Below, in pieces: positions 9,489 through 19,114 of a stretch of DNA of 64,000 bases. Every line of letters begins with the position of its first letter. Position 1 is the stretch's first letter. This DNA comes from Bizionia myxarmorum (GTDB lineage Bacteria; Bacteroidota; Bacteroidia; Flavobacteriales; Flavobacteriaceae): positions 1 through 64,000 of the forward strand of contig NZ_VSKK01000006.1 of NCBI RefSeq assembly GCF_008086205.1, written 5' to 3'. The position numbers and the translations under genes are program-made. The notes below the pieces were generated by a model. It made no database searches. It saw only the letters and a list, made by a program, of their open reading frames with translations, and had not been told where the DNA came from.

Positions 9489-10095
9489 CCGATTCGGGCA
9501 CTTCACCATCCCGTTTGTTAACAATATCCATTATTTCTTCTGGTGATAAATAGTATTTTACAATACGCATTTTATAAGAAGGGGTTATTTCAGCATTGTT
9601 CAGAATAAAATCTTTAGTTTTCAAGATATAGGATTCCATACCATGAGATACCGCAAAAGTATCGGCAGCGCGTTCGGCTTCTACAATATGCTTATCTGAC
9701 AAGACATATTTAAGTCCAAACCATATCAAATTCAAATTACTGCGATTTTGATAATCCATAATGTGGCCTAATTCATGACCAATCCATCCAATTAAAATAT
9801 CTGACGGAATATCTTTAGTAGAAAACTCTTTATCTGAAATCTTAAATTTCTCACTAATTAAAATGACATATTCCCGATATTCTTTGGGTTTAAAGAAACT
9901 CCCAAATTTAGGTTGGGCCTGCATGGTGGATTTCTTAATGTTTTTCTTAAACTTAATTTCAATAGCAACATCACGCAGTGCCGGATAAAAATCTAATGCG
10001 GTTTTTACTTCCTTTTCAAGAGCATTTGGAAATTGTACCTGTGCGTAATCGTTCATAGAGCTTATCAATAAAATTAATAGTATGATTCGTTTCAT
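9472..10095 (-). CDS. Exported zincin-type metalloprotease (HExxH), family unassigned
   Basis: The 207-residue protein has an N-terminal signal (MKRIILLILLISS) and the zinc motif IGHELGHIMDYQ (His107, Glu108, His111). A probable third ligand lies in the helix VEAERAADTFA (Glu139 or Glu141). The arrangement HELGH plus ExxxD is that of gluzincin-like peptidases, but the protein is short and I cannot place it in a named family. Its 3' end overlaps the convergent GH3 gene by 17 bp, so antisense transcription of the two ends is possible. Confidence 0.75.
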   Translation of the reverse strand: MKRIILLILLISSMNDYAQVQFPNALEKEVKTALDFYPALRDVAIEIKFKKNIKKSTMQAQPKFGSFFKPKEYREYVILISEKFKISDKEFSTKDIPSDILIGWIGHELGHIMDYQNRSNLNLIWFGLKYVLSDKHIVEAERAADTFAVSHGMESYILKTKDFILNNAEITPSYKMRIVKYYLSPEEIMDIVNKRDGEVPESATSVN

Positions 10096-10182
10096 AGTTG
10101 ATACAGTATAATAAAAAAAAATTAAACTGTATTAGAAATTGGAATAACATTAACATTCCAAACTTGGATTATTTTCTATAAT

Positions 10183-10217
10183 AAAAAACGAGGGACAAGT
10201 TGCGACTTGTCCCTCGT
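10183..10217 (-). terminator. Strong terminator of the M3 peptidase gene
   Basis: A perfect 13-bp inverted repeat (ACGAGGGACAAGT / ACTTGTCCCTCGT, loop TGCG at 10201-10204) is followed on the minus strand by a T-tract. Confidence 0.92.
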
Positions 10218-10253
10218 TGTAATTAAATTCATGTAATTTGAAGATAAATCAAT

Positions 10254-12398
10254 TTATCCCTTCGGTACCGGAAAACCACGATCGCGCATCAAGGCTTCAA
10301 TCTTCGCATCGCGTCCTCTAAATTTTCTATAGGCTTCAGCTGGATCCATAGCATTACGTGGTGCAAATAAATATTTTACTAATTTATCGGCCATGGCTTT
10401 ATCATAAAAACCATCGGGTGCATCTCTGAAAGCTTCAGAAGCATCAGCTGTTAAAACATCTGCCCACATATAACCATAGTAAGCGGTGGCGTAACCTTCA
10501 CCAGAAAACACATGTCCAAATTGAGGCGTTCTATGACGCATTGGCAATTCTTTAGGCATACCTAATTCGTCAAGCGTTTCACGTTCAAATGTATCAATGT
10601 CTATATCTGTAGGATCTGCTAAATGTAATTTCATATCAATTAAAGCAGATGCTAAATATTCAGTGGTTCCAAATCCTTGATTAAAGGTCGATGCTTTCTT
10701 GATTTTTTTAACCAACTCTGCAGGAATGGGTTCTCCCGTTTTATAATGCACTAAAAACTGATTAATAACTTTATCCGTGGATAACCAACGTTCTAATAAT
10801 TGCGATTGAAACTCCGTGTAATCTCTAACACCACCATTTAAAGTCGGATATTTCACATCTGCAGAAAAGAAGTGCAGCGCATGTCCAAATTCATGAAAAA
10901 ACGTCGTTGCATCATCCCAAGAAACGAGAACAGCTTCTCCTGGTGCCGGTTTTACAAAGTTGGAATTGTTAGATGCCAATACATTCGTTTCACCTTCAAA
11001 AGAAGTTGCACTTCTATAAGTTGTAGCCCAAGCTCCAGAACGTTTGCCTTCACGCGCATAAGGATCTAAATACCATAAACCAATATGTTTACCAGAATCT
11101 TTGTCCGTTACTTCCCAAACCTTGACATCTTCATGAAATACCGGAACAGAACCTTCTGCAACGGGTGTGAATTTGAAATTAAACAATTCGCCAGCGGTAA
11201 AAAACATGGCTTCCGTTAGTTTGTCTAATTGTAAATATTGCTTCACTTCATCACTATCCAAATCATATTTTTTCTTTCTAACCTTTTCAGCATAATAGCG
11301 GTAATCCCACGGTTCAATGGTAATGTTATCGCCCAATTCATTTGCTACCGTTTGCATATCGGCAACTTCTTCTTTAACACGTGCTATAGCTGCTGGCCAA
11401 ACTTTAAGCATTAAATCCATAGCGTTTTCGGGTGTTTTCGCCATACGATCTTGCAAACGCCATTCCGCATAATTGTCATAACCCATTAAACCGACGCGCT
11501 CTTTACGAAGTTTTAAAATTTCGGCAATAATTTTATTGTTATCAAATTTATCACCATTATCACCTCTGGAATAATAATTTTCCCAAACTTGCTTGCGCAG
11601 CTCGCGTTCAGTCGAGTAGGTAAGGAATGGATCAATAGAGGATCGGGTATTGGTAATAGCATATTTTCCGTCTTCTTTTTTATCTGTGGCTATTTTGGCG
11701 GCCGATTTCACAAAGCCGTCAGCCAAACCACCAATTTGATCTTCATTTAAATAGGTGATATAGTTTTCTTCATCATGCAGCACGTTATTGGCGAAATCGT
11801 TATAAAGCGTAGACAATTCTTTATTAATTGCGGCATAACGCTTTTTCTGATCAGCATCCAAATTGGCGCCATTCATTTCAAATTGCTTATACGTTAAATC
11901 AACTACACGTTGCGCTTGTGGCTCTAAAGGTGCTGTTTGAGAGGCATCATAAACCGATTTGATGCGTTGGAATAATTTTTCGTTTTGCGAAATTTTAGAG
12001 CTATATTCTGATAGCTTTGGTGCCAATTCGGCTTGTACATCTCTAAATTCAGGAGACGATACATTGCTACCCATAATGCCGTAATAGGCAAACACACGAT
12101 CAAGCGTTTTACCAGCGCTTTCCATAGCTACAATCGTGTTTTCAAAAGTAGGAGCTTCGGTGTTATTAGCAATGCTATCAATTTCAGCAAGATGCAATTT
12201 CATGCCTTCTAATACCGCCGTTTTAATGGAATCTACAGACATTTTATCAAAAGCTGGAACGCCTTCATAAGGGCCCGTCCATTCTTGAGTAAGTATATTT
12301 TCACTCATTATTTTATCAGGTTTTTTAGTGTCATCTTTACAACTTGCAAATAGAACAATACTGCATAAAACAGTTGCTTTAATGGTTTTGTTTATCAT
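10254..12398 (-). CDS. dcp: M3 family oligopeptidase / peptidyl-dipeptidase Dcp, lipoprotein
   Basis: The 714-residue protein has a lipoprotein signal (TVLCSIVLFASCKDD), then the long helical N-terminal part of M3 peptidases (MSVDSIKTAVLEGMK, TPENAMDLMLKVWPAA). The catalytic zinc site TTFFHEFGHALHFF is near residue 500, followed by the conserved LLERWLS and FGHVFSGEGYATAYYGYMWADV. The family cleaves dipeptides from the C-terminus of oligopeptides and supports peptide nutrition. The lipobox suggests a periplasmic, membrane-attached enzyme. It is monocistronic with its own strong terminator. Assignment to the family is firm; Dcp versus oligopeptidase A cleavage preference is less certain. Confidence 0.93.
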   Translation of the reverse strand: MINKTIKATVLCSIVLFASCKDDTKKPDKIMSENILTQEWTGPYEGVPAFDKMSVDSIKTAVLEGMKLHLAEIDSIANNTEAPTFENTIVAMESAGKTLDRVFAYYGIMGSNVSSPEFRDVQAELAPKLSEYSSKISQNEKLFQRIKSVYDASQTAPLEPQAQRVVDLTYKQFEMNGANLDADQKKRYAAINKELSTLYNDFANNVLHDEENYITYLNEDQIGGLADGFVKSAAKIATDKKEDGKYAITNTRSSIDPFLTYSTERELRKQVWENYYSRGDNGDKFDNNKIIAEILKLRKERVGLMGYDNYAEWRLQDRMAKTPENAMDLMLKVWPAAIARVKEEVADMQTVANELGDNITIEPWDYRYYAEKVRKKKYDLDSDEVKQYLQLDKLTEAMFFTAGELFNFKFTPVAEGSVPVFHEDVKVWEVTDKDSGKHIGLWYLDPYAREGKRSGAWATTYRSATSFEGETNVLASNNSNFVKPAPGEAVLVSWDDATTFFHEFGHALHFFSADVKYPTLNGGVRDYTEFQSQLLERWLSTDKVINQFLVHYKTGEPIPAELVKKIKKASTFNQGFGTTEYLASALIDMKLHLADPTDIDIDTFERETLDELGMPKELPMRHRTPQFGHVFSGEGYATAYYGYMWADVLTADASEAFRDAPDGFYDKAMADKLVKYLFAPRNAMDPAEAYRKFRGRDAKIEALMRDRGFPVPKG

Positions 12399-12713
12399 TT
12401 ATAGGTGTTTAAAGTGTTTAAAATATGGTGTTTTCAACAAAGCTACAAGATACTGAAATTATCATGAAGCGAAATCACAATTATATGAATACGGAATTAG
12501 TGCTTTTGAGAATTATCTAGGCAAGTTTTAAATACCATGGAAGTATGTTATAAATTTCAGCAAAACCAATTTCGTTTAGAAAAGCTTTATATTCGTTAAT
12601 CTTTAAAGGGTTTCAACATAATTTCAAGAGAATTATAGTAAATTATTTTTTAATTTGTCGCTACTATTTTAAAGTGAATATCAAAGTTTCTAACATGAAT
12701 AAAATGCCGAATT
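12399..12713. other. Divergent promoter region between dcp and sdhC
   Basis: About 315 bp without genes. A TTTTTTAATTTG stretch around 12645-12656 resembles the Bacteroidota -7 consensus and may serve the sdh operon. Nothing else is evident. Confidence 0.45.
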
Positions 12714-13373
12714 ATGAATCTGTTTTTTAGAAAAAGTATCGTCGCCGCTACGGGATTATTCCTGTGTATTTTTCTGATGGTTCATGTATCTGCCAATATC
12801 ATTTTAGTATTTCCAGAAGCCACAGCCAGAAGTTTATATAATGCCTATTCCACTACTTTAAGAGAAAGTATGCTGATTTCTATAGTTGCCTATTTGCTTT
12901 ATCTTTCTATTATTTTTCATGTGGTTTATGCGGGAATTATCACCTATAAAAACCGCAATTCTAAAGGTGTTCAAAATACAATAAATCATAATAAAGAAAA
13001 CAGTTCTTGGGCGTCTCAAAATATGGGTGTTTTAGGCATGCTTATTTTGATTTTTATAATTATTCATCTGGTCAATTTTTGGGCTAGAGTGAAATTAGGA
13101 ATTGGTGAAACTGTTGGTACAGATATGGCCGGAAACATCGATGTTTATGAAGTCACGTTTACATTATTTCACAATCCATATTACGTGCTTTTTTATTCCA
13201 TTTTAATGTTGCCACTCGGATTTCATTTGCACCATGGTCTCAAATCGGCTTTTAAAACATTGGGTTTTTATCATAAAAAGGGATTGAGCGTTTTGGCTAA
13301 AATCTCTCTAATTTATGCTCTTATTTTAAGCGTCGGCTTCGGGATTATTCCTATAATCGTTTACTTCAAATAG
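12714..13373 (+). CDS. sdhC: Succinate dehydrogenase cytochrome b558 subunit
   Basis: This 219-residue integral membrane protein has five predicted helices and conserved His residues in helices (FLMVHVSANII, IFHVVYAGI, IIIHLVNFW, HLHHGLKSAF) that should ligate two hemes, as in type B succinate:quinone oxidoreductases. It anchors SdhA and SdhB and passes electrons to menaquinone. It is the first gene of sdhC-A-B, with 6 bp to sdhA. Bacteroidota use this single-subunit anchor rather than separate SdhC and SdhD. Confidence 0.95.
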   Translation: MNLFFRKSIVAATGLFLCIFLMVHVSANIILVFPEATARSLYNAYSTTLRESMLISIVAYLLYLSIIFHVVYAGIITYKNRNSKGVQNTINHNKENSSWASQNMGVLGMLILIFIIIHLVNFWARVKLGIGETVGTDMAGNIDVYEVTFTLFHNPYYVLFYSILMLPLGFHLHHGLKSAFKTLGFYHKKGLSVLAKISLIYALILSVGFGIIPIIVYFK

Positions 13374-13379
13374 AAAAAC

Positions 13380-15290
13380 ATGACATTAAATTCAAAAATA
13401 CCAGAAGGGAAATTAGAAGATAAGTGGCGTAATTATCAATCAGAATCCCGATTAATCAATCCGGCCAATAAAAAGAACCTCAATATTATTGTGGTTGGTT
13501 CTGGATTAGCGGGTGCTGGAGCGGCGGCGACTTTGGCAGAACTCGGCTACCAAGTTCAATGTTTTTGCTATCAAGATTCAGCACGACGTGCACATTCCGT
13601 GGCGGCTCAAGGTGGCATAAATGCGGCAAAGAATTATCAGCATGATGGTGATAGCGTTTGGCGCATGTTTTATGATACTTTAAAAGGTGGCGATTTTAGA
13701 AGCCGTGAAGCCAATACCTACCGATTAGCAGAATTATCAGCGCCATTAATTGACCATTTCGTGCAACAAGGAGTTCCTTTTGCTCGGGAATATGGAGGTG
13801 TTTTGGCAAACCGAAGTTTTGGCGGCGTACAAGTGCAGCGTACTTTTTATGCTCGTGGTCAAACGGGTCAACAGTTGTTATTGGCAGCCTATTCGCAATT
13901 ATCCAAAATGATTCGGGCTAAAAAAGTGGCCATGTTACCCAGACATGAAGTTTTGGATATTGTGGTGATTAACGGGAAAGCTAAAGGCGTCATTGTCCGT
14001 GAACTTTCAACGGGCCAAATCAAACGCTTTGCTGCTGACGCGGTTGTTTTAGCAACAGGTGGTTATTCTCGCGTATTCAGATTGTCCACTTTGGCCATTA
14101 ATTGTAATGGAAGCGCTATTTGGAAGGCGCATAAACGCGGTGCTTTTTTTGCCGCACCTAGTTTTACGCAAATTCATCCAACGGCTTTGCCACAAACCAG
14201 TGATGCCCAATCAAAACTGACCTTAATGTCGGAATCTTTGCGTAATGACGGGCGAATATGGGTACCGAAGAAAAAAGATGATAAAAGAAAACCTATAGAC
14301 ATTCCAGAAGATGAACGCGATTATTATTTAGAAAGGCGCTATCCAAGTTTTGGAAATTTGGCACCTCGAGATATTGCATCCCGAGCGGCAAAAGAACGCA
14401 TTGATGCAGGTCATGGTGTGGGGCAACTAAAAAATGCCGTGTATCTCGATTTTAAACATGCCATCACTAAATTAGGGAAAGCGGCTATTGAAGATAAATA
14501 TGGGAATCTGTTTACCATGTATGAAAAAATAACAGGCATAAATGCTTATCAAGAACCCATGAAAATTTCGCCAGCAGCGCATTTCTCTATGGGCGGATTG
14601 TGGGTGGATTATGAACTAATGACCACTATTCTAGGCTTATATGCTATAGGCGAATGCAATTATTCGGATCATGGGGCTAATCGTTTAGGCGCTAATTCCT
14701 TACTACAAACTAGTATTGATGGTTATTTTATTTTACCAAATACCATTAATAATTATTTGGAAGGCGAAATAGGCGAGAAGCATCCAGGAGTTGAACATCC
14801 CGAATTTGCGCATGTGGAGAATGAAGTCAAAGCGCACATCAAAAAAATATTACACATTAACGGCAATAGAACAACCGACGATTTTCATCGGGAATTAGGT
14901 AAAGTCATGTGGCAAGAATGTGCCATGAGCCGAAATAAGCAAGGTCTTGAACTTGCCATTCTTCAAATAAAGGAAATTAAAGAACAATTTTGGAACGATA
15001 TAAAAGTCACGGGAACTGATACCGAAATGAATCCTGAATTAGAAAAAGCGCTGCGTTTGGCGGATTTTATAGAATTAGCGATTCTGATGTGCACAGATGC
15101 TTTGCAACGCGACGAATCTTGTGGTGCCCATTTCAGAGAAGAATATCAAACGGAAGATGGGGAAGCTGTTCGTAATGATGCCGATTTCAACTTTGTTTCT
15201 GTTTGGGAATACCATGCAGGTGATTTTAAATTACACAAAGAAATGTTGGAATTTGAATATGTGAAGCCAACCGTTAGAAGTTATAAATAA
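13380..15290 (+). CDS. sdhA: Succinate dehydrogenase/fumarate reductase flavoprotein subunit
   Basis: The 636-residue protein has the FAD Rossmann motif [19 protein letters not shown] at about 38-56 and [12 protein letters not shown], where His72 is the expected covalent FAD attachment. The substrate site follows with [10 protein letters not shown] and [12 protein letters not shown] (catalytic Arg), and then the conserved [22 protein letters not shown]. It oxidises succinate to fumarate in the TCA cycle on the cytoplasmic face. It sits between sdhC and sdhB with tight spacing (6 and 9 bp). Nothing unusual was noticed. Confidence 0.97.
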   Translation: MTLNSKIPEGKLEDKWRNYQSESRLINPANKKNLNIIVVGSGLAGAGAAATLAELGYQVQCFCYQDSARRAHSVAAQGGINAAKNYQHDGDSVWRMFYDTLKGGDFRSREANTYRLAELSAPLIDHFVQQGVPFAREYGGVLANRSFGGVQVQRTFYARGQTGQQLLLAAYSQLSKMIRAKKVAMLPRHEVLDIVVINGKAKGVIVRELSTGQIKRFAADAVVLATGGYSRVFRLSTLAINCNGSAIWKAHKRGAFFAAPSFTQIHPTALPQTSDAQSKLTLMSESLRNDGRIWVPKKKDDKRKPIDIPEDERDYYLERRYPSFGNLAPRDIASRAAKERIDAGHGVGQLKNAVYLDFKHAITKLGKAAIEDKYGNLFTMYEKITGINAYQEPMKISPAAHFSMGGLWVDYELMTTILGLYAIGECNYSDHGANRLGANSLLQTSIDGYFILPNTINNYLEGEIGEKHPGVEHPEFAHVENEVKAHIKKILHINGNRTTDDFHRELGKVMWQECAMSRNKQGLELAILQIKEIKEQFWNDIKVTGTDTEMNPELEKALRLADFIELAILMCTDALQRDESCGAHFREEYQTEDGEAVRNDADFNFVSVWEYHAGDFKLHKEMLEFEYVKPTVRSYK

Positions 15291-15299
15291 CACAAAATC

Positions 15300-16043
15300 A
15301 TGAAAGTAACATTTAAAATTTGGAGACAAGAACAATCCGATGCAAAAGGAGCACTCAAATCATATGAAATAGATGGACTTTCAGAAGACATGTCCTTTTT
15401 AGAAGCTTTGGATTTTCTGAATGAATCACTGGTTTTAAAAAACGAAAAAGTGATTGCTTTTGAATCCGATTGTCGGGAAGGTATTTGTGGTTCTTGCGGC
15501 GTTTTTATAAATGGCCGCGCACATGGCCCGCATGATAATATGGCCACTTGCCAAGTGCACATGCGCAGCTTTAAAGATGGCGATACCATTGTGGTAGAAC
15601 CGTGGCGAGCAGGCGCATTTCCTATTGTAAAAGATTTGGTGGTAGATCGGTCTGCATTTGATAGAATTATAGAACAAGGCGCCTATATTACCGCAAAAAC
15701 GGGAACGGCAGCAGAAGCCAATGCTATTTTAATTCCCAAGGAAGTAGCGGATTCCTCCATGGATGTTGCGGCTTGTATAGGCTGCGGCGCTTGTGTAGCA
15801 ACATGCAAAAATGCCTCGGCGGCCTTATTTGTTTCAGCAAAGATAAATCACCTGAACAAATTACCACAAGGTCAACCAGAAGGGCATAAACGCTTATTGG
15901 AAATGACCACACAAATGGAACTGGAAAATTTTGGTAGTTGCACGTTTACGGCAGCTTGCGAGATGGAATGTCCAGCAGAAATTTCCATTAGCAGTATTGC
16001 CGAAATGAATGCACGTTATATTAAGGCCAAGTTTTTTGGATAG
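15300..16043 (+). CDS. sdhB: Succinate dehydrogenase iron-sulfur subunit
   Basis: The 247-residue protein carries the [2Fe-2S] ligands Cys58, Cys63, Cys66 (CREGICGSCG) and Cys84. The second half has the ferredoxin-like cluster motif CIGCGACVATC (159-169) and further cysteines at 214, 220 and 224 (SCTFTAACEMECP) for the [4Fe-4S] and [3Fe-4S] clusters. It relays electrons from SdhA to the heme anchor. It ends the sdhCAB operon; no clear hairpin terminator was seen after the stop. Confidence 0.97.
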   Translation: MKVTFKIWRQEQSDAKGALKSYEIDGLSEDMSFLEALDFLNESLVLKNEKVIAFESDCREGICGSCGVFINGRAHGPHDNMATCQVHMRSFKDGDTIVVEPWRAGAFPIVKDLVVDRSAFDRIIEQGAYITAKTGTAAEANAILIPKEVADSSMDVAACIGCGACVATCKNASAALFVSAKINHLNKLPQGQPEGHKRLLEMTTQMELENFGSCTFTAACEMECPAEISISSIAEMNARYIKAKFFG

Positions 16044-16274
16044 TTTTTTAGCGTATTTAAAAATTTTCAATAACATATCATCAGTCATAAAACAGGTCTT
16101 AACAGAAGATATAGATAAATTTAAAATATATTCAATATATTAGGTGCTTTACATTATAATTTGTCTTTTTTATTGAAATCCCTTATTTTGTTCAATACAT
16201 GCAACAAATGATTTTTATCATAGAAATAGAAAATTATGATCTTTAACTTACCCTATTAATTTAAGATATACTAC

Positions 16275-17108
16275 ATGAGAAAAAACATTCTTTTACCCAC
16301 CGATTTTTCAGACAATGCTTGGACTGCGGCCTTATATGCATTAAAATTATATGAATCAGAACCTTGCACGTTTTACTTTTTGCATTCATCTAAATTAAAA
16401 GCGTCTTCTATGACTAACATGTCTAGTAAATTGTCCCGTGTTATATCTGAAAATGCCTTGAATGATCTTACTAGCTTAAAGCAAAAAGCAGAAAGCATTA
16501 ATAAACTTGAAAATCACAGGTTCGAAATTATTTTAAGCACTTTCGATTTAAAAGATGCTATGGAAGGCGTTGCAGAACAGCAAGAAATTAATATGGTTAT
16601 TATGGGTACAAAAGGTACTACCAAAGCCAAGGGAATTGTTTTTGGAAGTAATACCATTAACACCATGAAAAGCTTAAAAACCTGTCCTGTTTTAGCCATT
16701 CCAGATGATTATGAATTTAGAGAACCCAAACAAATTGCGTTTCCAACCGATTTCAACCGTAATTATGGTGATGAATTAAAGCCATTAAAGGACGTATCGA
16801 AACTTTACAATTCAACAATTACGGTGGTTCATGTAAATAAGGAAGATGACATTACAGAAGCGCAAGATTATAATTTAGATCAACTTAAAATTTCTTTAGA
16901 AAAATACCCACATACATTTCATTGGATGCCAAATCACGGAAAAATAGAACAGGGTATCAAAGATTTTATTGATCAGTTTGATATGGATATGCTGGTTATG
17001 ATAAATTATCAGCATAGTTTTATAGAAAGTATTATGAATGAACCTGTAATTAAAAAATTAGGGTTTCAGCCAACGCTTCCATTTTTGGTTATTCCATGTT
17101 TAAACTGA
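16275..17108 (+). CDS. Universal stress protein, tandem UspA domains (copy 1)
   Basis: The 277-residue cytoplasmic protein has two Usp folds. The first begins ILLPTDFSDNAWTAALYAL and ends with the nucleotide-binding motif VIMGTKGTTKAKGIVFGSNT (about 112-132). The second begins IAFPTDFNRNYGDELKPL and is degenerate at the GxxG motif (MLVMINYQHSFIESIM). Such proteins accumulate on starvation or oxidative stress. The gene is followed after 66 bp by a paralogue of the same architecture, so the pair arose by tandem duplication. Confidence 0.9.
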   Translation: MRKNILLPTDFSDNAWTAALYALKLYESEPCTFYFLHSSKLKASSMTNMSSKLSRVISENALNDLTSLKQKAESINKLENHRFEIILSTFDLKDAMEGVAEQQEINMVIMGTKGTTKAKGIVFGSNTINTMKSLKTCPVLAIPDDYEFREPKQIAFPTDFNRNYGDELKPLKDVSKLYNSTITVVHVNKEDDITEAQDYNLDQLKISLEKYPHTFHWMPNHGKIEQGIKDFIDQFDMDMLVMINYQHSFIESIMNEPVIKKLGFQPTLPFLVIPCLN

Positions 17109-17140
17109 TTAAAGTCATCTTATACTTGAAATTGAATCTT

Positions 17141-17148
17141 TAATTTTG
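17141..17148 (+). promoter_or_regulatory. Bacteroidota-type -7 promoter element
   Basis: TAATTTTG matches the TAnnTTTG consensus, 27 bp before the start of the second Usp gene. A TTG lies upstream at 17126, at shorter than usual spacing. Confidence 0.5.
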
Positions 17149-17174
17149 TCAGAGAATACCAAATTTAAAATATT

Positions 17175-18011
17175 ATGAGACATCACATTTTATTACCTAC
17201 TGATTTTTCAGCTAATGCATGGAGTGCCGCTGTTTACGCTTTAAATTTATATGCTCAAGAGTCTTGCACGTTTTATTTTTCACATGCCTGGACCTTTTTA
17301 AATTCGGGTGCCAGAACACACATTTCGGAGAGTTATATAGAGCCGCTTAAAATTCAAGCAAAAGAAAAACTCGTAGAACTCCAAGAGCGTGCTGAATTAG
17401 AGAGCAAAGATAGAGATCATACATTTGAAACTATTTTCGGTATGGGTTCTTTAATGGACTCCATAGAATTTGCTATTGCTAAACACGACATAAACCTCGT
17501 AGTTATGGGCACAAAAGGTGTCACAGGAACGCAAGAATTTCTTTTTGGAAGTAATACCGTTACGGTTATTAATAAAATGAGACTTCGGCCTATTTTATTA
17601 GTGCCAAGTAATTTTGAATTTGAAACACCAAGCAACATTGTTTTTCCTACGGATTTTAATAGATTCTTTGGTGAAGAATTAAAAGCAATTAAGCATCTAG
17701 CAGATCTGCACAAATCGAAAATTGAAATACTGCATATTAAGAAAAAGGAAACGTTAAACGACAATCAGAATGCTAATTTTCTGATGCTAAAAACCTATTT
17801 TAAGAATTATGACCATCATTTTAACTGGATGCCAAATTCAGGTAAAAAAGAACAAGCAATAACCAGTTTTATTACCGAAAATAAAATGAATATCCTTACT
17901 ATGATTAACTATAAGCATAGTTTTGTGGAAAATATCATTAAAGAACCCATTATAAAGAAAATGGGATTTCATGCTATAATTCCATTTTTGGTAATACCAC
18001 GAGTGGATTAG
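17175..18011 (+). CDS. Universal stress protein, tandem UspA domains (copy 2)
   Basis: The 278-residue paralogue of the preceding gene aligns along its whole length (ILLPTDFSANAWSAAVYAL, VVMGTKGVTGTQEFLFGSNT, IVFPTDFNRFFGEELKAI, LTMINYKHSFVENIIKEP). The first domain keeps the GTKGxxGxxx(9)GSNT-type ATP/AMP pocket and the second does not. It may be transcribed from its own promoter (TAATTTTG upstream) as well as by read-through. A good terminator follows 53 bp downstream. Confidence 0.9.
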   Translation: MRHHILLPTDFSANAWSAAVYALNLYAQESCTFYFSHAWTFLNSGARTHISESYIEPLKIQAKEKLVELQERAELESKDRDHTFETIFGMGSLMDSIEFAIAKHDINLVVMGTKGVTGTQEFLFGSNTVTVINKMRLRPILLVPSNFEFETPSNIVFPTDFNRFFGEELKAIKHLADLHKSKIEILHIKKKETLNDNQNANFLMLKTYFKNYDHHFNWMPNSGKKEQAITSFITENKMNILTMINYKHSFVENIIKEPIIKKMGFHAIIPFLVIPRVD

Positions 18012-18064
18012 ATTTTGAGTTATAATATTTCAAAAGAGAATAATTAATTGAATCAAATTAAACA

Positions 18065-18097
18065 AAAACCCAACTAGTAAATCTAATTGGGTTTTTT
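18065..18097 (+). terminator. Terminator after the universal stress gene pair
   Basis: Stem AAAACCCAAcTAG / CTAaTTGGGTTTT around TAAAT, followed by T residues. Confidence 0.88.
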
Positions 18098-18184
18098 GAT
18101 TTCACATATTTTGGAAACCATAATTATTAGGAGTATAAATAATAAAAGTAGAAAACCCGTAAATTATATTCAGAAAAAATGCCT

Positions 18185-18823
18185 TTACACCGCCATTAAT
18201 ATGGCCACATAATGGCAAACTGCCGCTGCCAAAACAAAGAAATGCCATACAGCATGGTTGTAGGGATATTTTTCCCAAAGGTAAAAAATAACACCTAAAA
18301 GGTAAAGAACACTGCCAATAAGAATCATGACCATAACGCCAAAGGGAATGGCGGAAAAGAACGTACGTCCGCCAACAAGCATAATGCCTCCCATGGCTAT
18401 ATAAGCTAGGGTAGAAATAATATTCCATTTACCCGTAAAGAATATTTTAAAAATAATGCCAATAGCGGTCATACTCCAAAGCACCGTCAGTAGTGAAATA
18501 CCAAAACTATTGTTCATATAAATCAATAGAAACGGGGTATAGGTGCCAGCTATCAGGAAATAAATACTAATGTGATCCAGGATTTCAAAAACCCGTTTAG
18601 CCTCGGCATGCTGAAAACCGTGGTAGAGTGTGGAAGAGGTGAAAAGTTGCAAAAAGCAAAATCCGTAAATGGCGGCACCAATAACCCCAGGCGTGTTATC
18701 GCTTTTTATGGCAAATGCTATCAGGATAGGAATGCCTACAATTCCGAAAATTATTCCGAAGCCATGTATAATGCTATTTACGAGTTCTTGCTGTATTTTA
18801 ATAGGGCGATTTGGAGCTTGCAT
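18185..18823 (-). CDS. Hemolysin III family membrane protein (PAQR superfamily)
   Basis: The 212-residue protein has seven predicted helices. It carries the conserved HlyIII/PAQR residues: Ser-His in TSSTLYHGF near residue 70, Asp in EILDHISIYF and His-x3-His in NHAVWHFFVLAAAVCHY near the C-terminus, which together bind zinc in PAQR proteins. Despite the name, a hemolytic role is rarely shown; membrane homeostasis is more likely. It is a single gene, convergent with the Usp pair. Confidence 0.92.
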   Translation of the reverse strand: MQAPNRPIKIQQELVNSIIHGFGIIFGIVGIPILIAFAIKSDNTPGVIGAAIYGFCFLQLFTSSTLYHGFQHAEAKRVFEILDHISIYFLIAGTYTPFLLIYMNNSFGISLLTVLWSMTAIGIIFKIFFTGKWNIISTLAYIAMGGIMLVGGRTFFSAIPFGVMVMILIGSVLYLLGVIFYLWEKYPYNHAVWHFFVLAAAVCHYVAILMAV

Positions 18824-19114
18824 GATAATAGATTTTTAGTAAGCATTTAGGATTGACATTTTCATAAAACCACATGATATTTTATCCTAATAATTTAAAA
18901 TGATTCTCATGATAAAGGTACATAAAATTCAATAACGGCTCATGGTATCCTAATACGTTTAAAACTATAATTTACTAATTCCTAAAATTTAAAACAAGCT
19001 GTTTCCATGTCAGTTATGGCCTTTATAAAAAATACTATCAGGATACAATAAACAGTTTTAATAGTAATTCCCAGCAATATTTTCTAAATTTAAGAAAATT
19101 AAAACCAACCCATT